DNA from: Haliea sp964022665
GTDB taxonomy: Bacteria; Pseudomonadota; Gammaproteobacteria; Pseudomonadales; Halieaceae
Assembly: GCA_964022665.1 (NCBI GenBank)
Contig: CAXIDF010000006.1
Location: 62,001-126,000 of the forward strand
Reading direction: 5' to 3'
DNA: 64,000 nt
The notes under the pieces were generated by a model, which saw nothing but the letters and a program-made list of their open reading frames with translations, had not been told where the DNA came from and did no database searches. The translations under genes and the position numbers were made by a program. This document shows, one piece after another, positions 14,189-22,883 of the stretch; within the stretch, counting starts at the first letter, position 1; every line of letters starts with the position of its first letter.

Positions 14189-15490
14189 GTGGACAACTGG
14201 AAGACCGAAACCGACGATCGCGAGCTTGAGCGGCTGTTCGCAGAGGCCCGCCGCTATCCGCTCCTGAGCGCTGAACAGGAGCGCGATATCGACGCCAGCA
14301 AGTGGCGCGCCGTGGACGACCTGGGCAGCCTGTTCATCCACAGTGCAGGCGGCCGCCATTTCCTGCAGGACTTGCTGGCGCGTATCCAGCATGAACCCCC
14401 GGAGGTCGCCAATTTCGCCAACCGCGACCATCACTTCCTGCTGCGTCGCGAGCTGGTCAGCTACCTCAGCGGTGGCGACCAGGCTAGTACCGTTGTGCTG
14501 CTGGCAGGTGCCCTGTCGGCCGGCGACCTCGAAACCGCCCATGAAACCATCCGCGAGATGGCGCTGCCGGCGAGCCTCGCCGTTGGCATGGCTGGTGCCC
14601 TGGCCAGGGCGAACGAACGATCCGTGAAGTGTCGCGTCGCCGATGCTTTGCACGCGTGGCAGACCACCACGGATGGTCGCAAGCCGGCGACCAAGCGCTA
14701 CCGACTGGAATCCAGGCAGCTGAACGCACTGACGCTGGCACTGTCGCGCTTCAACCAGGCGCGCGACACTCTCACCCTGCACAACCTGCGCCTGGTGTAC
14801 TCCATCGCCGGCAAGGCACGCGGCAAAGGCGCCCCATACCGCGACCTGATTCAGGAGGGCACACTGGGTTTGATCAGGGCCGCGGAGAAGTTTGAGGCAG
14901 CCAAGGGCTACCGTTTCAGCACCTACTGCTATAACTGGATCTCCCAGGCAGTACGTCGTTATATCAGCGACTCGGCCGCGCTGATCCGCTACCCGACCCA
15001 CGTGCGTGAACAAGTGGGCAAACTCTATCGGGAGCGCAACGCACTCTGGAGCAGCAGCGGCGAGGAGCCCAGTGAGGAAGCGCTGGCCTCAGCGGCTGGT
15101 ATCGCTGCCGACAAGGCGCGCGAGTTGCGCCAGCTCCGCAACATGGCCATCTCACTGGACCAGCCACAGTTCGATGACGACGACGAATCGCTGCTTGACA
15201 GTATGCCCGGTGGGCCCTTCGAAGACATTGGTGCGCGCGCTGAATCGGCCTCCCTGCAGCGCTGCCTGCTGCAGGAGATCGAGCACCTCGATGCGGCGGA
15301 AAAACAGGTCGTTATCGCCCGCTGGGGTTTACACGACGGGCCGCCGCTGACGCGGGCGGAAGTCGCCGACAAGCTGCGTGTCAGCCGCGAGTGGGTGCGT
15401 CAGCTGGAAAAGTCCGCGCTGGACAAGCTCAGCCGGAGCAGCGTGGTGCGCAAGGCCGCCAGCGATCACGGCAATTTGTCGCCGGCGTGA
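14189..15490 (+). CDS. Alternative sigma-70 family factor (RpoD-like architecture)
   Basis: 433 residues from GTG 14189, preceded by Shine-Dalgarno GAGAGGAG at good spacing; earlier in-frame ATGs have no such site. Region 1.2 ('YPLLSAEQERDIDASKWRA') is followed by a variable non-conserved block (about 40-190). Region 2 is strong ('NLRLVYSIAGKARGKGAPYRDLIQEGTLGLIRAAEKFEAAKGYRFSTYCYNWISQAV'). Region 3 and region 4.2 ('LTRAEVADKLRVSREWVRQLEKSALDKL') are also present. Region 1.1 is missing. This marks a group 2/3 alternative factor rather than the housekeeping one. Divergence from a LitR-like regulator suggests an environmental (possibly light or photo-oxidative) regulon. Its 3' end overlaps the epimerase 3' end by 25 bp. 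Confidence 0.88.
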   Translation: MDNWKTETDDRELERLFAEARRYPLLSAEQERDIDASKWRAVDDLGSLFIHSAGGRHFLQDLLARIQHEPPEVANFANRDHHFLLRRELVSYLSGGDQASTVVLLAGALSAGDLETAHETIREMALPASLAVGMAGALARANERSVKCRVADALHAWQTTTDGRKPATKRYRLESRQLNALTLALSRFNQARDTLTLHNLRLVYSIAGKARGKGAPYRDLIQEGTLGLIRAAEKFEAAKGYRFSTYCYNWISQAVRRYISDSAALIRYPTHVREQVGKLYRERNALWSSSGEEPSEEALASAAGIAADKARELRQLRNMAISLDQPQFDDDDESLLDSMPGGPFEDIGARAESASLQRCLLQEIEHLDAAEKQVVIARWGLHDGPPLTRAEVADKLRVSREWVRQLEKSALDKLSRSSVVRKAASDHGNLSPA

Positions 15491-16377
15491 GGTTCCAGGA
15501 TGGCTTCGAGTGCACTGCCTATGTCGGCATGCTGCCAGAGGAAACCGGCGTCCTCCAGTCGCTGCGGCACGACCCGCTGACCGGTGAGCAACAGCTCGTC
15601 AGCCATTTCCCCGAGCAGCAGACGCATGATTGGCGCGGGCACGGGCATGCCGGGCAATGTGGTGAAGTGCGCGCGCATGGCGCGGCAGAATTCTCGCTGG
15701 GTGACGGGGTGCGGCGCCGTGACATTTACCGCGCCGGAAACCCCCTCGTGCTGCAGCAGGTAATCGAAAGCGGCGACAACGTCCGCGCGATGCACCCAAC
15801 TCAGGTATTGCCTGCCACTGCCCGGCCAGCTCGCGATGCCGAGCCGGAACGGCTGCGCCATTTGCGTGAACGCGCCACCGTTGGCATCCAGAACAACGCC
15901 CAGGCGCAGCAGACACACCCGAACCCCGGCGGCAGTCGCAGCCAGCGCCTGTTCCTCCCAGGCGCGACACAGCTCGCTGGCGAAACCGCTTCCCGGCGCG
16001 GCACCCTCATCAACAGTCTCATTGCCACGCGGGCCGTAGAAACCGATAGCCGAGGCGCTCAGCAGCACCTGCGGCGGCTCCGCCAGGCTACACATCCAGT
16101 CAGTCAGTGCCCGCGTGCCAGCCACCCGGGATTCGAGCAGTTCTTGCTTGTAGGCGCCATTCCAGCGTTTGCCGGCGAGGGAGGCTCCGGCGAGATTCAC
16201 CACCGCCTGCGGCCCCGATGTGGGCGACACGGCGTCCAGCGTTGTCACGTAGCGGCAGTGCTCACTGTCGGCGTGTACCGTGCGGCTGAGCACAGTGACG
16301 TCGTGACCCGCTGCCAACCAGTGCTGCAGCAGCGCCTCGCCCACAAACCCTGTACCGCCCGTTACCAGAATATGCAT
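15466..16377 (-). CDS. TIGR01777-family NAD(P)-dependent epimerase/SDR protein
   Basis: 303 residues from ATG 16377. The Rossmann glycine motif stands at the very start ('MHILVTGGTGFVGEALL'). The family hallmarks follow: 'VVNLAGASLAGKRWN', 'SASAIGFYGPRGNE', 'AWEEQALAA', 'LRLGVVLDANGGAF', and the C-terminal DUF1731 segment 'RVVPQRLEDAGFLWQHADIGSALEAIL'. These atypical short-chain dehydrogenases include cell-division-linked SulA/YfcH proteins, but their substrate is unknown. Homologues are often encoded beside photolyases and LitR-type regulators, and that is also the context here. The gene overlaps the sigma-factor 3' end by 25 bp. Confidence 0.88.
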   Translation of the reverse strand: MHILVTGGTGFVGEALLQHWLAAGHDVTVLSRTVHADSEHCRYVTTLDAVSPTSGPQAVVNLAGASLAGKRWNGAYKQELLESRVAGTRALTDWMCSLAEPPQVLLSASAIGFYGPRGNETVDEGAAPGSGFASELCRAWEEQALAATAAGVRVCLLRLGVVLDANGGAFTQMAQPFRLGIASWPGSGRQYLSWVHRADVVAAFDYLLQHEGVSGAVNVTAPHPVTQREFCRAMRAHFTTLPGMPVPAPIMRLLLGEMADELLLTGQRVVPQRLEDAGFLWQHADIGSALEAILEPHAGDKLP

Positions 16378-16469
16378 AATCGATGCTCTCCCCTTATGGC
16401 GCACCAGAATGCTGTCGATCGGGCCTTCAAAGCCTCACCTGGCCACATGAATCCACAGCTGTGACCGAC

Positions 16470-17324
16470 ATGATGAGCAATACAGAGCGGGAACTGCAAC
16501 AGTTGCAGAACTTTCTTGCCCGCCACCCGAAAGTGGTGGCGCTGACTGGCGCGGGTATCAGTGCCAGCTCTGGCATCGCCACTTACCGCGACGCGGCGGG
16601 GCGCTGGCTCTACAGCACGCCCATCCAGCACCGCGAATTCCTGCAGAACGCCGCGGTCCGCCAGCGCTACTGGACACGCAGCTGGTTCGGCTGGCCCGCC
16701 GTACGCGACGCGCGCAGCAACGTGGCACACCGGGCGCTGGCCACACTTGAGCAACAGGGCGTGGTGAGCCTGGTGATCACGCAGAACGTCGATCGCCTGC
16801 ATCAACGGGCCGGCAGCAGTGCCGTGGTCGACCTGCACGGGCGCCTGGATCGCGTACAGTGCCTGGGCTGTGCGGCGTTCATCGACCGCGAAGTGATGCA
16901 ACAGCGCCTCGCCCGTGCCAACCCCCAGCTGGCCACACGCCCGCAGACCAGTGCGCAGCGGCCCGACGGCGACATGGCACTCCCGGATGCACTGGCGATA
17001 GACACGCAAGTACCGTCCTGCGACGCGTGTGGCGGTGTCCTCATGCCCGATGTGGTGTTTTTTGGTGGCAATGTACCCGCTGAACGCGTGCTGCGCGCCA
17101 ATGAGGCACTGGCCGCGGCAGATGCGCTGCTGGTTATCGGCTCGTCCCTGCAGGTGTACTCGGGCTTTCGCTTCTGCCGCCGAGCGCGGGAGCAGAACAA
17201 AGCGCTGCTGATCATCAACCCCGGGCTGACCCGGGCGGACGCACTCGCTACACTGAAACTCTCAACGCCCTGCGAAACCTTGCTGGACGCTGCAATAGCA
17301 GGCACATTCACCGCCAACACATGA
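16470..17324 (+). CDS. Sir2-family NAD-dependent protein deacylase
   Basis: 284 residues from ATG 16470 (GTG 16461 would add three residues; neither has a clear Shine-Dalgarno). Sirtuin motifs are complete: 'GAGIS' (27-31), 'TQNVD' (104-108), the catalytic His123 in 'DLHGRLD', and the zinc cysteines 131, 134, 184 and 187. 'PDVVFFGGNVP' and 'GSSLQVYSGF' build the NAD pocket. It removes acyl groups from lysines, consuming NAD and forming O-acyl-ADP-ribose and nicotinamide. The long insert between the cysteine pairs is typical of larger bacterial class II-like sirtuins. It lies 51 bp upstream of the photolyase gene in the same direction. Confidence 0.92.
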   Translation: MMSNTERELQQLQNFLARHPKVVALTGAGISASSGIATYRDAAGRWLYSTPIQHREFLQNAAVRQRYWTRSWFGWPAVRDARSNVAHRALATLEQQGVVSLVITQNVDRLHQRAGSSAVVDLHGRLDRVQCLGCAAFIDREVMQQRLARANPQLATRPQTSAQRPDGDMALPDALAIDTQVPSCDACGGVLMPDVVFFGGNVPAERVLRANEALAAADALLVIGSSLQVYSGFRFCRRAREQNKALLIINPGLTRADALATLKLSTPCETLLDAAIAGTFTANT

Positions 17325-17325
17325 C

Positions 17326-17344
17326 CCTGCAGCCCGCCTGCAGG
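17326..17344 (+). other. Short hairpin between the Sir2 and photolyase genes
   Basis: Stem CCTGCAG / CTGCAGG with a 5-nt loop, without a T-run. It may influence the Sir2-photolyase message but is not a standard terminator. Confidence 0.3.
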
Positions 17345-17375
17345 CCGTGCTGAACAGACACCTGGATCCGACGAC

Positions 17376-18812
17376 ATGGCCACCACAGTTTATCTTTTTC
17401 GCAACGACCTGCGCCTCACCGACCTGCCAGGACTGGAGGCGGCAAGCCGCGCCGGAGACGTGCTGCCGCTGTATATTCTCGATGATGCCGCTGCCGGTGA
17501 TCGGGCGCTGGGTGGCGCCAGTCGCTGGTGGCTTCACCACAGCTTGCAGGCACTCGGCGAGGAAATAGCGCAGGCTGGCGGCCAGTTGAGCCTGCTGCGC
17601 GGTGGTAGCGCGGCCTGCCTACGGGAATTGCTCGCCAGTCGCGATATCAGCGCCGTGCACTGCAGCCGCGCCTACAGCCCCTGGGAAGTCACTCTGGAGG
17701 CGCAGTTGCGTGACAGCTGCGACGCCCTGGGCGTGACGTTCAAGCGCTACCCGGGCACATTACTGCACGAGCCCGAACATATCGAGAATCAGTCCGGGGC
17801 ACCGTTCAAGGTGTTTACCCCCTTCTGGCGTCATTGCTGTCGAGCCGAAACACCGGCGCAGCCCGTGCCGCTTCCCTCCGCAACAACCTGGGCAGAGCCG
17901 CTGGCGCAGAGTACGCCCCTGCGAGACCTCGAACTGCTGCCGACAAATCCCGACTGGGCAGCGCACTGGTCGACCCTGTGGACACCCGGCTCGGAAGGCG
18001 CCCGCAAGGTGCTAGAGCGCTTCCTGCAAGACCGTGTGCAACACTATGCCAGCGGCCGCGACCACCCGGCTGAGGAAGCGACATCACGCCTGTCACCGCA
18101 CCTGCGCTTTGGTGACCTATCGCCACGTCAGGTGTGGCACACCGCACGTGCCACCTTGCAGCAGCAGCCGGCACTGGAAGAACAGATCAACAAATTTCTC
18201 GCCGAACTGGGCTGGCGTGAGTTCTCCTACCACCTGCTGTTTCACTTTCCCAGCATCGAACACTCGCCCTTCAAGTCGCAGTTCGAGGACTTTCCCTGGC
18301 TCGGCAACGAAACCCTGCTACGCGCCTGGCAACAGGGGCAAACCGGTTACCCGGTGGTGGATGCCGGGATGCGGGAGCTCTGGCATACCGGGTACATGCA
18401 CAACCGCGTGCGCATGGTTACCGCCTCGTTTCTGACCAAGCACCTGCTTACGCACTGGCGCACCGGTGAACGGTGGTTCTGGGATACCCTGGTCGATGCC
18501 GACCCCGCCAGCAACACCGCGAGCTGGCAGTGGGTGGCGGGCAGCGGCGCTGACGCCGCACCGTACTTCCGCATATTCAATCCAGTGACCCAGGGCCAAA
18601 AATTCGACGCTGACGGCGTTTACGTGCGCCGCTGGGTGCCGGAGCTCGCCGCCCTGCCCGACCGCTATCTGCACCGGCCGTGGGAGGCCCCCGCGGCCGT
18701 GCTGGATGAAGCCGGCGTGGTCCTCGGTAGCGACTACCCGCACCCCATTGTCGATCACCGCGAAGCGCGTGAGGCGGCGCTCGCGGCCTACCAGGAGATA
18801 CGCAAGGGCTGA
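17376..18812 (+). CDS. phrB: Deoxyribodipyrimidine photolyase (class I, PhrB type)
   Basis: 478 residues, the usual class I CPD photolyase length. It repairs cyclobutane pyrimidine dimers with reduced FAD and blue light. The N-terminal antenna domain starts 'VYLFRNDLRLTDLPGL'. The C-terminal FAD domain has 'LSPHLRFGDLSPRQVWH', 'FLAELGWREFSYHLLFHFP', 'TGYPVVDAGMRELWHTGYMHNRVRMVTASFLTKHL' and 'WRTGERWFWDTLVDADPASNTASWQWVAGSGADAAPYFRIFNP'. The last contains the tryptophans and Asn that carry electrons to and protonate FAD. A class I photolyase is better supported than a cryptochrome because all repair-site residues I can check are present. Confidence 0.95.
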   Translation: MATTVYLFRNDLRLTDLPGLEAASRAGDVLPLYILDDAAAGDRALGGASRWWLHHSLQALGEEIAQAGGQLSLLRGGSAACLRELLASRDISAVHCSRAYSPWEVTLEAQLRDSCDALGVTFKRYPGTLLHEPEHIENQSGAPFKVFTPFWRHCCRAETPAQPVPLPSATTWAEPLAQSTPLRDLELLPTNPDWAAHWSTLWTPGSEGARKVLERFLQDRVQHYASGRDHPAEEATSRLSPHLRFGDLSPRQVWHTARATLQQQPALEEQINKFLAELGWREFSYHLLFHFPSIEHSPFKSQFEDFPWLGNETLLRAWQQGQTGYPVVDAGMRELWHTGYMHNRVRMVTASFLTKHLLTHWRTGERWFWDTLVDADPASNTASWQWVAGSGADAAPYFRIFNPVTQGQKFDADGVYVRRWVPELAALPDRYLHRPWEAPAAVLDEAGVVLGSDYPHPIVDHREAREAALAAYQEIRKG

Positions 18813-18936
18813 GCGCGTCACCCTCAACAGGCGACCGCCAGCGGCATGCACGCGGTGCTGGAAATCCGCGCAAAGAGCGTCAATACTGTGCGTTGGTAAA
18901 GCGATAGATCACCCTTCCACACGGAGCAAGATCACA

Positions 18937-19776
18937 ATGGCACTGAACCAGAAAACCCTGTACACAGCATTTCTTCTCACGCTGGGCCTGCATGCAGCAC
19001 CCGGCCACGCGGATACCGCAGAGGTCATTGATGCTGAAGGCAACCGCATGTCTTTTGAATACCAGGGAAACCAGCTGCGGGTAAATGTAGCGCAGGAACA
19101 GGGCAGCTATATGCTGGCCAACGAGCAGAGCCTGTATGTCGTTACCAACAACGATGGCCAGATCATGGTGATTGATGTACAGCAGGCCATGTCCATGTTT
19201 GGCGGCATGGCACAGGCCGCGGTGCCGGACCTGGCAGACGTTCGCGTCGACAAGCTGGAGGCAACCGGTCGCAAGGAGACGGTAGCCGGCATCGAAGGTG
19301 AGGTGTATACCCTCAATTTCGTCGACCACAATGGCCAGACGCAGCAGGCAGAACTGGTGCTCTCGCCCGACCCGAGGGCCGTCGGCTTCCGCGATGCCAT
19401 GCATCGCATGGCTTCAAGAGTAGGTGACATGGTGGATCAGAAAGACGCCGCCAACCTGTTGCAAACCCGCCTGAACGACAAGGAGCTCGGTGTATTGCGC
19501 TACGGACAGGATATGCGGGTGGCCAGCATCACGACCGATAGCATTGATCCAGCACGCTTCACGCTGCCGGCAGAACCCACCGACCTCTCCGCGCTCGGCG
19601 GTCTGTTCGGTGGCGGTAATGGCTCCGAGGAAGGTGGCATGGGCGGCATTATGTCCGGTATTTTTGGCGGCAACGCCGAGGAGGCGCCGAGTGAAGAGGG
19701 TGCACCCGCAGAAGACAGCCTGGAAAACGCCACCAAGGAAATCGGCAAGGCATTCGGCAAGCTGTTCGGTAACTGA
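18937..19776 (+). CDS. Hypothetical exported protein with a Gly-rich acidic tail
   Basis: 279 residues from ATG 18937 (GGAG about 12 nt upstream). An N-terminal signal peptide ('LYTAFLLTLGLHAAPGHA', cleavage near Ala-Asp 23) precedes a domain with 'YMLANEQSLYVVTNNDGQIMVIDVQQAMSMFGG' and 'LEATGRKETVAGIEGEVYTLNF', reminiscent of DUF4412-type periplasmic proteins. The C-terminal 75 residues are a Gly/Met-rich stretch ('GGLFGGGNGSEEGGMGGIMSGIFGG'), an acidic linker and an amphipathic helix ('ENATKEIGKAFGKLFGN'). The real gene starts well after the photolyase. Its function is not recognised. Confidence 0.65.
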   Translation: MALNQKTLYTAFLLTLGLHAAPGHADTAEVIDAEGNRMSFEYQGNQLRVNVAQEQGSYMLANEQSLYVVTNNDGQIMVIDVQQAMSMFGGMAQAAVPDLADVRVDKLEATGRKETVAGIEGEVYTLNFVDHNGQTQQAELVLSPDPRAVGFRDAMHRMASRVGDMVDQKDAANLLQTRLNDKELGVLRYGQDMRVASITTDSIDPARFTLPAEPTDLSALGGLFGGGNGSEEGGMGGIMSGIFGGNAEEAPSEEGAPAEDSLENATKEIGKAFGKLFGN

Positions 19777-19862
19777 GCGGCAGTTTTGCCGCATATTGAA
19801 CTGGTACATGCGGCGGCTTTAGTGCAAAATGCGCCCCTGATTTTACGAGGGACTGCCGCCGC

Positions 19863-20081
19863 ATGGCAAAAGAAGACCAGATCGAGATGGAAGGGGAGGT
19901 TATCGATACCCTGCCCAACACAACGTTTCGCGTACAACTCGAAAACGGCCACGTTGTAACTGCCCACATCTCAGGCAAAATGCGCAAAAACTACATTCGC
20001 ATCCTCACTGGCGATAAAGTTCGCGTGGAACTCACTCCCTACGACCTCACCAAAGGCCGTATTACCTACCGCGAGCGGTGA
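19863..20081 (+). CDS. infA: Translation initiation factor IF-1
   Basis: 72 residues with the full-length S1/OB-fold IF-1 sequence: 'MAKEDQIEMEGEVIDTLPN', 'FRVQLENGHVVTAHISGKMRKNYIRILTGDKV' and 'ELTPYDLTKGRITYR'. IF-1 binds the 30S A site and assists IF-2 and IF-3 during initiation. It converges on clpA, as in E. coli. The 86 bp upstream holds a small hairpin (GCGGCA / TGCCGC at 19777-19792) and a possible -35 TTGAAC. Confidence 0.98.
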   Translation: MAKEDQIEMEGEVIDTLPNTTFRVQLENGHVVTAHISGKMRKNYIRILTGDKVRVELTPYDLTKGRITYRER

Positions 20082-20083
20082 TA

Positions 20084-20101
20084 CCGCGGCAGAAGCCGCG
20101 G
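20084..20101. other. GC-rich hairpin between convergent infA and clpA
   Basis: Stem CCGCGGC / GCCGCGG with loop AGAA, just after the infA stop. It lacks a T-tract on both strands, so it is a possible pause or rho-assisted end rather than a canonical terminator. Confidence 0.35.
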
Positions 20102-20125
20102 CATCGTCAGAGCGCGACCTCCGCC

Positions 20126-22402
20126 TCAGGCGGGTTCAGCCTCCGTTTCCTCTACCCGCACTTCCAGGCCATCTCGCGCCGGGTTGAGCCGCACCTGTGC
20201 CACGCCGCCGCCCTGCGCCAGAGCGCCAAACAGCACCAGCTCCGCTAGCGGCTTCTTGATGTATTCCTGAATCACGCGCGCCATGGGTCGAGCACCCATA
20301 TTGCGGTCGTAACCCTTCTCCACCAGCCACAGGCGAGCGTCCTCGTCCACATCCAGCGTTACGCGCTTCTCGTCCAGCTGGCCCTGCAGCTCGGTGAGGA
20401 ACTTGTCGACAACCGTGAGGATAACGTCTTCACCCAACGGCTCGAACTGCACAATGCTGTCCAGCCGGTTGCGGAATTCGGGGGTGAACATGCGGTTGAT
20501 GGCTTCCATCGCGTCCGTACTGTGGTCCTGGGTCGTGAAACCGATGGTGCGACGACTGATGCTCTCGGCCCCCGCGTTGGTGGTCATCACCAGAATCACG
20601 TTGCGGAAATCCGCCTTGCGACCGTTGTTGTCGGTGAGCGTACCGTGATCCATCACCTGCAATAACAGGTTGAACACCTCGGGATGGGCTTTTTCGATCT
20701 CATCGAGCAGAATCACGGCGTGTGGGTGCTTGGTCACCGCATCGGTGAGCAAACCGCCCTGATCAAAGCCGACATAGCCCGGCGGTGCACCAATCAGCCG
20801 CGACACCGTGTGCCGTTCCATGTACTCGGACATGTCGAACCGAATCAGCTCCAGCCCGAGTTGCCGCGCCAGCTGCTTGGTTACCTCGGTTTTGCCCACC
20901 CCGGTGGGGCCGGCAAGCAGGAAGGAACCGATAGGCTTGTCCCCGGAGCGCAGGCCCGCCCGCGCCAGCTTGATGGAGGTGGCCAGGCTGCTGATCGCCG
21001 CCGTCTGGCCAAACACCACCATTTGCAGGTTCTGTTCGAGCTTCTGCAGCGTTTCGCGGTCATCGGAGCTCACGGATTTCGGCGGAATACGCGCAATCTT
21101 GGCGACCACCGCTTCAATATCGGCCACGCCAACCACTTTCTTGCGCTTGGAGGGTGGCTGCAGCTGCTGATAGGCGCCCGCCTCGTCGATGACATCGATG
21201 GCCTTGTCGGGCAGAAAGCGGTCCGTGATGTAGCGCGCAGAGAGGTCGGTGGCCACGCGCAGCGCCTTGTTCGTATAGCGCAGGCCATGGTGCTCCTCGA
21301 AACGCGACTTCAGCCCCTTGAGGATGAGATACGCGTCGTCGGGGGACGGCTCCAGCACATCGATCTTCTGGAAGCGCCGGCTGAGCGCCTTGTCCTTGTC
21401 GAAAATGCCGCGGTATTCCTGAAAAGTCGTGCTGCCGATACAGCGCATTTTCCCCGAGGTAAGCAGCGGCTTGAGCAGGTTGCTGGCATCCATGACACCG
21501 CCGGACGCCGCGCCGGCGCCGATGATGGTGTGAATCTCGTCGATGAAGAGAATCGCTCCCTCGCGCTTCTTCAGGTTGGCCAGGAGGCCCTTGAAGCGCT
21601 TTTCGAAATCACCGCGGTACTTGGTGCCCGCCAGCAATGCGCCCAGGTCCAGCGAGTACACCACGCTATCCTTGAGCATGTCCGGCACATCGCCATCGAC
21701 GATCATTTTCGCCAGGCCCTCGGCAATTGCCGTCTTGCCCACACCGGACTCACCCACCAGCAGCGGGTTGTTCTTGCGCCGTCGCGCGAGAATTTGCGCT
21801 ACCCGTTCCACCTCCGGCATGCGACCAATCAGCGGGTCGATACGCCCGGCGCGCGCCTCCTCGTTGAGGTTGGTGGAATAGGCATCCAGCGGGCTTTCCT
21901 CGGCCTCTTCCGCCGTCGCACCGTCGCTGGCTGGCCCGCCGGCAGCCCCACTCTCCCCGTCCTCGGGCACGCGGGAAATACCGTGGGTAATGAAGTTCAC
22001 GACATCGAGACGCGCGATGCTCTGCGTCTTGAGGAAATACACCGCCTGGCTTTCCTGCTCACTGAAAATGGCCACCAGCACGTTGGCCCCGGTGACTTCG
22101 CTGCGGCCTGACGACTGCACGTGAAACACGGCGCGCTGCAGTACCCGTTGGAACCCCAGGGTAGGCTGCGTTTCGCGGTCATCGCTGTCTTCGGGAATCA
22201 GCGGCGTGGTCGCATCCACGAACTCCATGAGATCTCCGCGCAGGGCGTTGATTTCTGCGCCGCAGGCCTTGAGTACGCGAATGGCGTCGTTATTGTCCAG
22301 CAGCGCGAGCAGCAGATGCTCGACTGTCATGAACTCGTGGCGCTTGCCCCGAGCCTCGCGAAAGGCCTCGTTGAGGGTCAACTCCAGATCCTTGCTCAGC
22401 AT
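20126..22402 (-). CDS. clpA: ATP-dependent Clp protease ATP-binding subunit ClpA
   Basis: 758 residues, the same as E. coli ClpA. It is a hexameric AAA+ unfoldase that feeds ClpP. The double Clp-N repeat spans about 1-145. AAA module 1 has Walker A 'GESGVGKT' (217-224). AAA module 2 has 'GPTGVGKT' near residue 500. The ClpP-docking loop is 'RRTIGF'. 'FLPDKAIDVIDEAGA' is the sensor region. An acidic linker (145-175) separates the N domain and D1. It is preceded by clpS (17 bp), the adaptor that directs N-end rule substrates to ClpAP. Confidence 0.97.
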   Translation of the reverse strand: MLSKDLELTLNEAFREARGKRHEFMTVEHLLLALLDNNDAIRVLKACGAEINALRGDLMEFVDATTPLIPEDSDDRETQPTLGFQRVLQRAVFHVQSSGRSEVTGANVLVAIFSEQESQAVYFLKTQSIARLDVVNFITHGISRVPEDGESGAAGGPASDGATAEEAEESPLDAYSTNLNEEARAGRIDPLIGRMPEVERVAQILARRRKNNPLLVGESGVGKTAIAEGLAKMIVDGDVPDMLKDSVVYSLDLGALLAGTKYRGDFEKRFKGLLANLKKREGAILFIDEIHTIIGAGAASGGVMDASNLLKPLLTSGKMRCIGSTTFQEYRGIFDKDKALSRRFQKIDVLEPSPDDAYLILKGLKSRFEEHHGLRYTNKALRVATDLSARYITDRFLPDKAIDVIDEAGAYQQLQPPSKRKKVVGVADIEAVVAKIARIPPKSVSSDDRETLQKLEQNLQMVVFGQTAAISSLATSIKLARAGLRSGDKPIGSFLLAGPTGVGKTEVTKQLARQLGLELIRFDMSEYMERHTVSRLIGAPPGYVGFDQGGLLTDAVTKHPHAVILLDEIEKAHPEVFNLLLQVMDHGTLTDNNGRKADFRNVILVMTTNAGAESISRRTIGFTTQDHSTDAMEAINRMFTPEFRNRLDSIVQFEPLGEDVILTVVDKFLTELQGQLDEKRVTLDVDEDARLWLVEKGYDRNMGARPMARVIQEYIKKPLAELVLFGALAQGGGVAQVRLNPARDGLEVRVEETEAEPA

Positions 22403-22419
22403 ACTTTACCACTCCCGGG

Positions 22420-22749
22420 CTATTCGCCCTCCGATGCCTCGATTTCGCACAACAGCGGGTGTTGATTGTCACGCGCGTACTGATTGACCTGGGCCGCCTT
22501 GGTTTCGGCAATATCCCGGGTGTATACCCCACATACGCCCTTACCCTTGGTATGGACTGTCAACATCACATGCGTGGCCTGCTCGCGGTTCATGCGAAAG
22601 AACACTTCAAGCACCTCAACCACGAACTCCATGGGGGTGTAGTCGTCATTCAGCAAGACCACTTTGTACAGCGGCGGCTTCTTGAGCTCCGGCTTGGCGT
22701 CCTGTAGAGCGAGGCCGCCTTCCCGGTCGCCTTGCTCCTCGTCGGACAT
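22420..22749 (-). CDS. clpS: ClpAP adaptor protein ClpS
   Basis: 109 residues from ATG 22749 (GGTGAG about 7 nt upstream); an open extension further upstream has no supporting start. The ClpS fold is complete: 'YKVVLLNDDYTPMEFVVEVL' (Asn-Asp-Asp and Met of the N-degron pocket), 'FFRMNREQATHVMLTVHTKGKGVCGVYTRDIAETKAAQV', and 'HPLLCEIE'. It binds proteins with N-terminal Phe, Leu, Trp or Tyr and delivers them to ClpA, encoded directly downstream. A perfect -10 TATAAT lies at 22837-22832 on this strand, although its -35 is poor. Confidence 0.96.
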   Translation of the reverse strand: MSDEEQGDREGGLALQDAKPELKKPPLYKVVLLNDDYTPMEFVVEVLEVFFRMNREQATHVMLTVHTKGKGVCGVYTRDIAETKAAQVNQYARDNQHPLLCEIEASEGE

Positions 22750-22883
22750 GCGCCACTCACCGGCCCGAATACCCTCGTTCACGCCTTTCCTCTCACACGT
22801 CTTTCCTGTCATAGATAGTGGATATTGGCCCATTATAAGTCAATTCAACCCCAGTCGGTTTTTCGCCGTCAAACGCCGCCCAC

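Noticed and set aside
17326..17344. Terminator between Sir2 and photolyase genes
   Set aside because: The hairpin is short and not followed by a T-run, so co-transcription is more likely.
20684..22111. Long open frame (475 codons) on the plus strand antisense to clpA
   Set aside because: It is a by-product of high GC codon bias opposite a very well conserved gene. No domain, start site or RBS supports it. The same holds for long antisense frames opposite icd, the mutase, the amidohydrolase/GST pair and the molybdenum hydroxylase.
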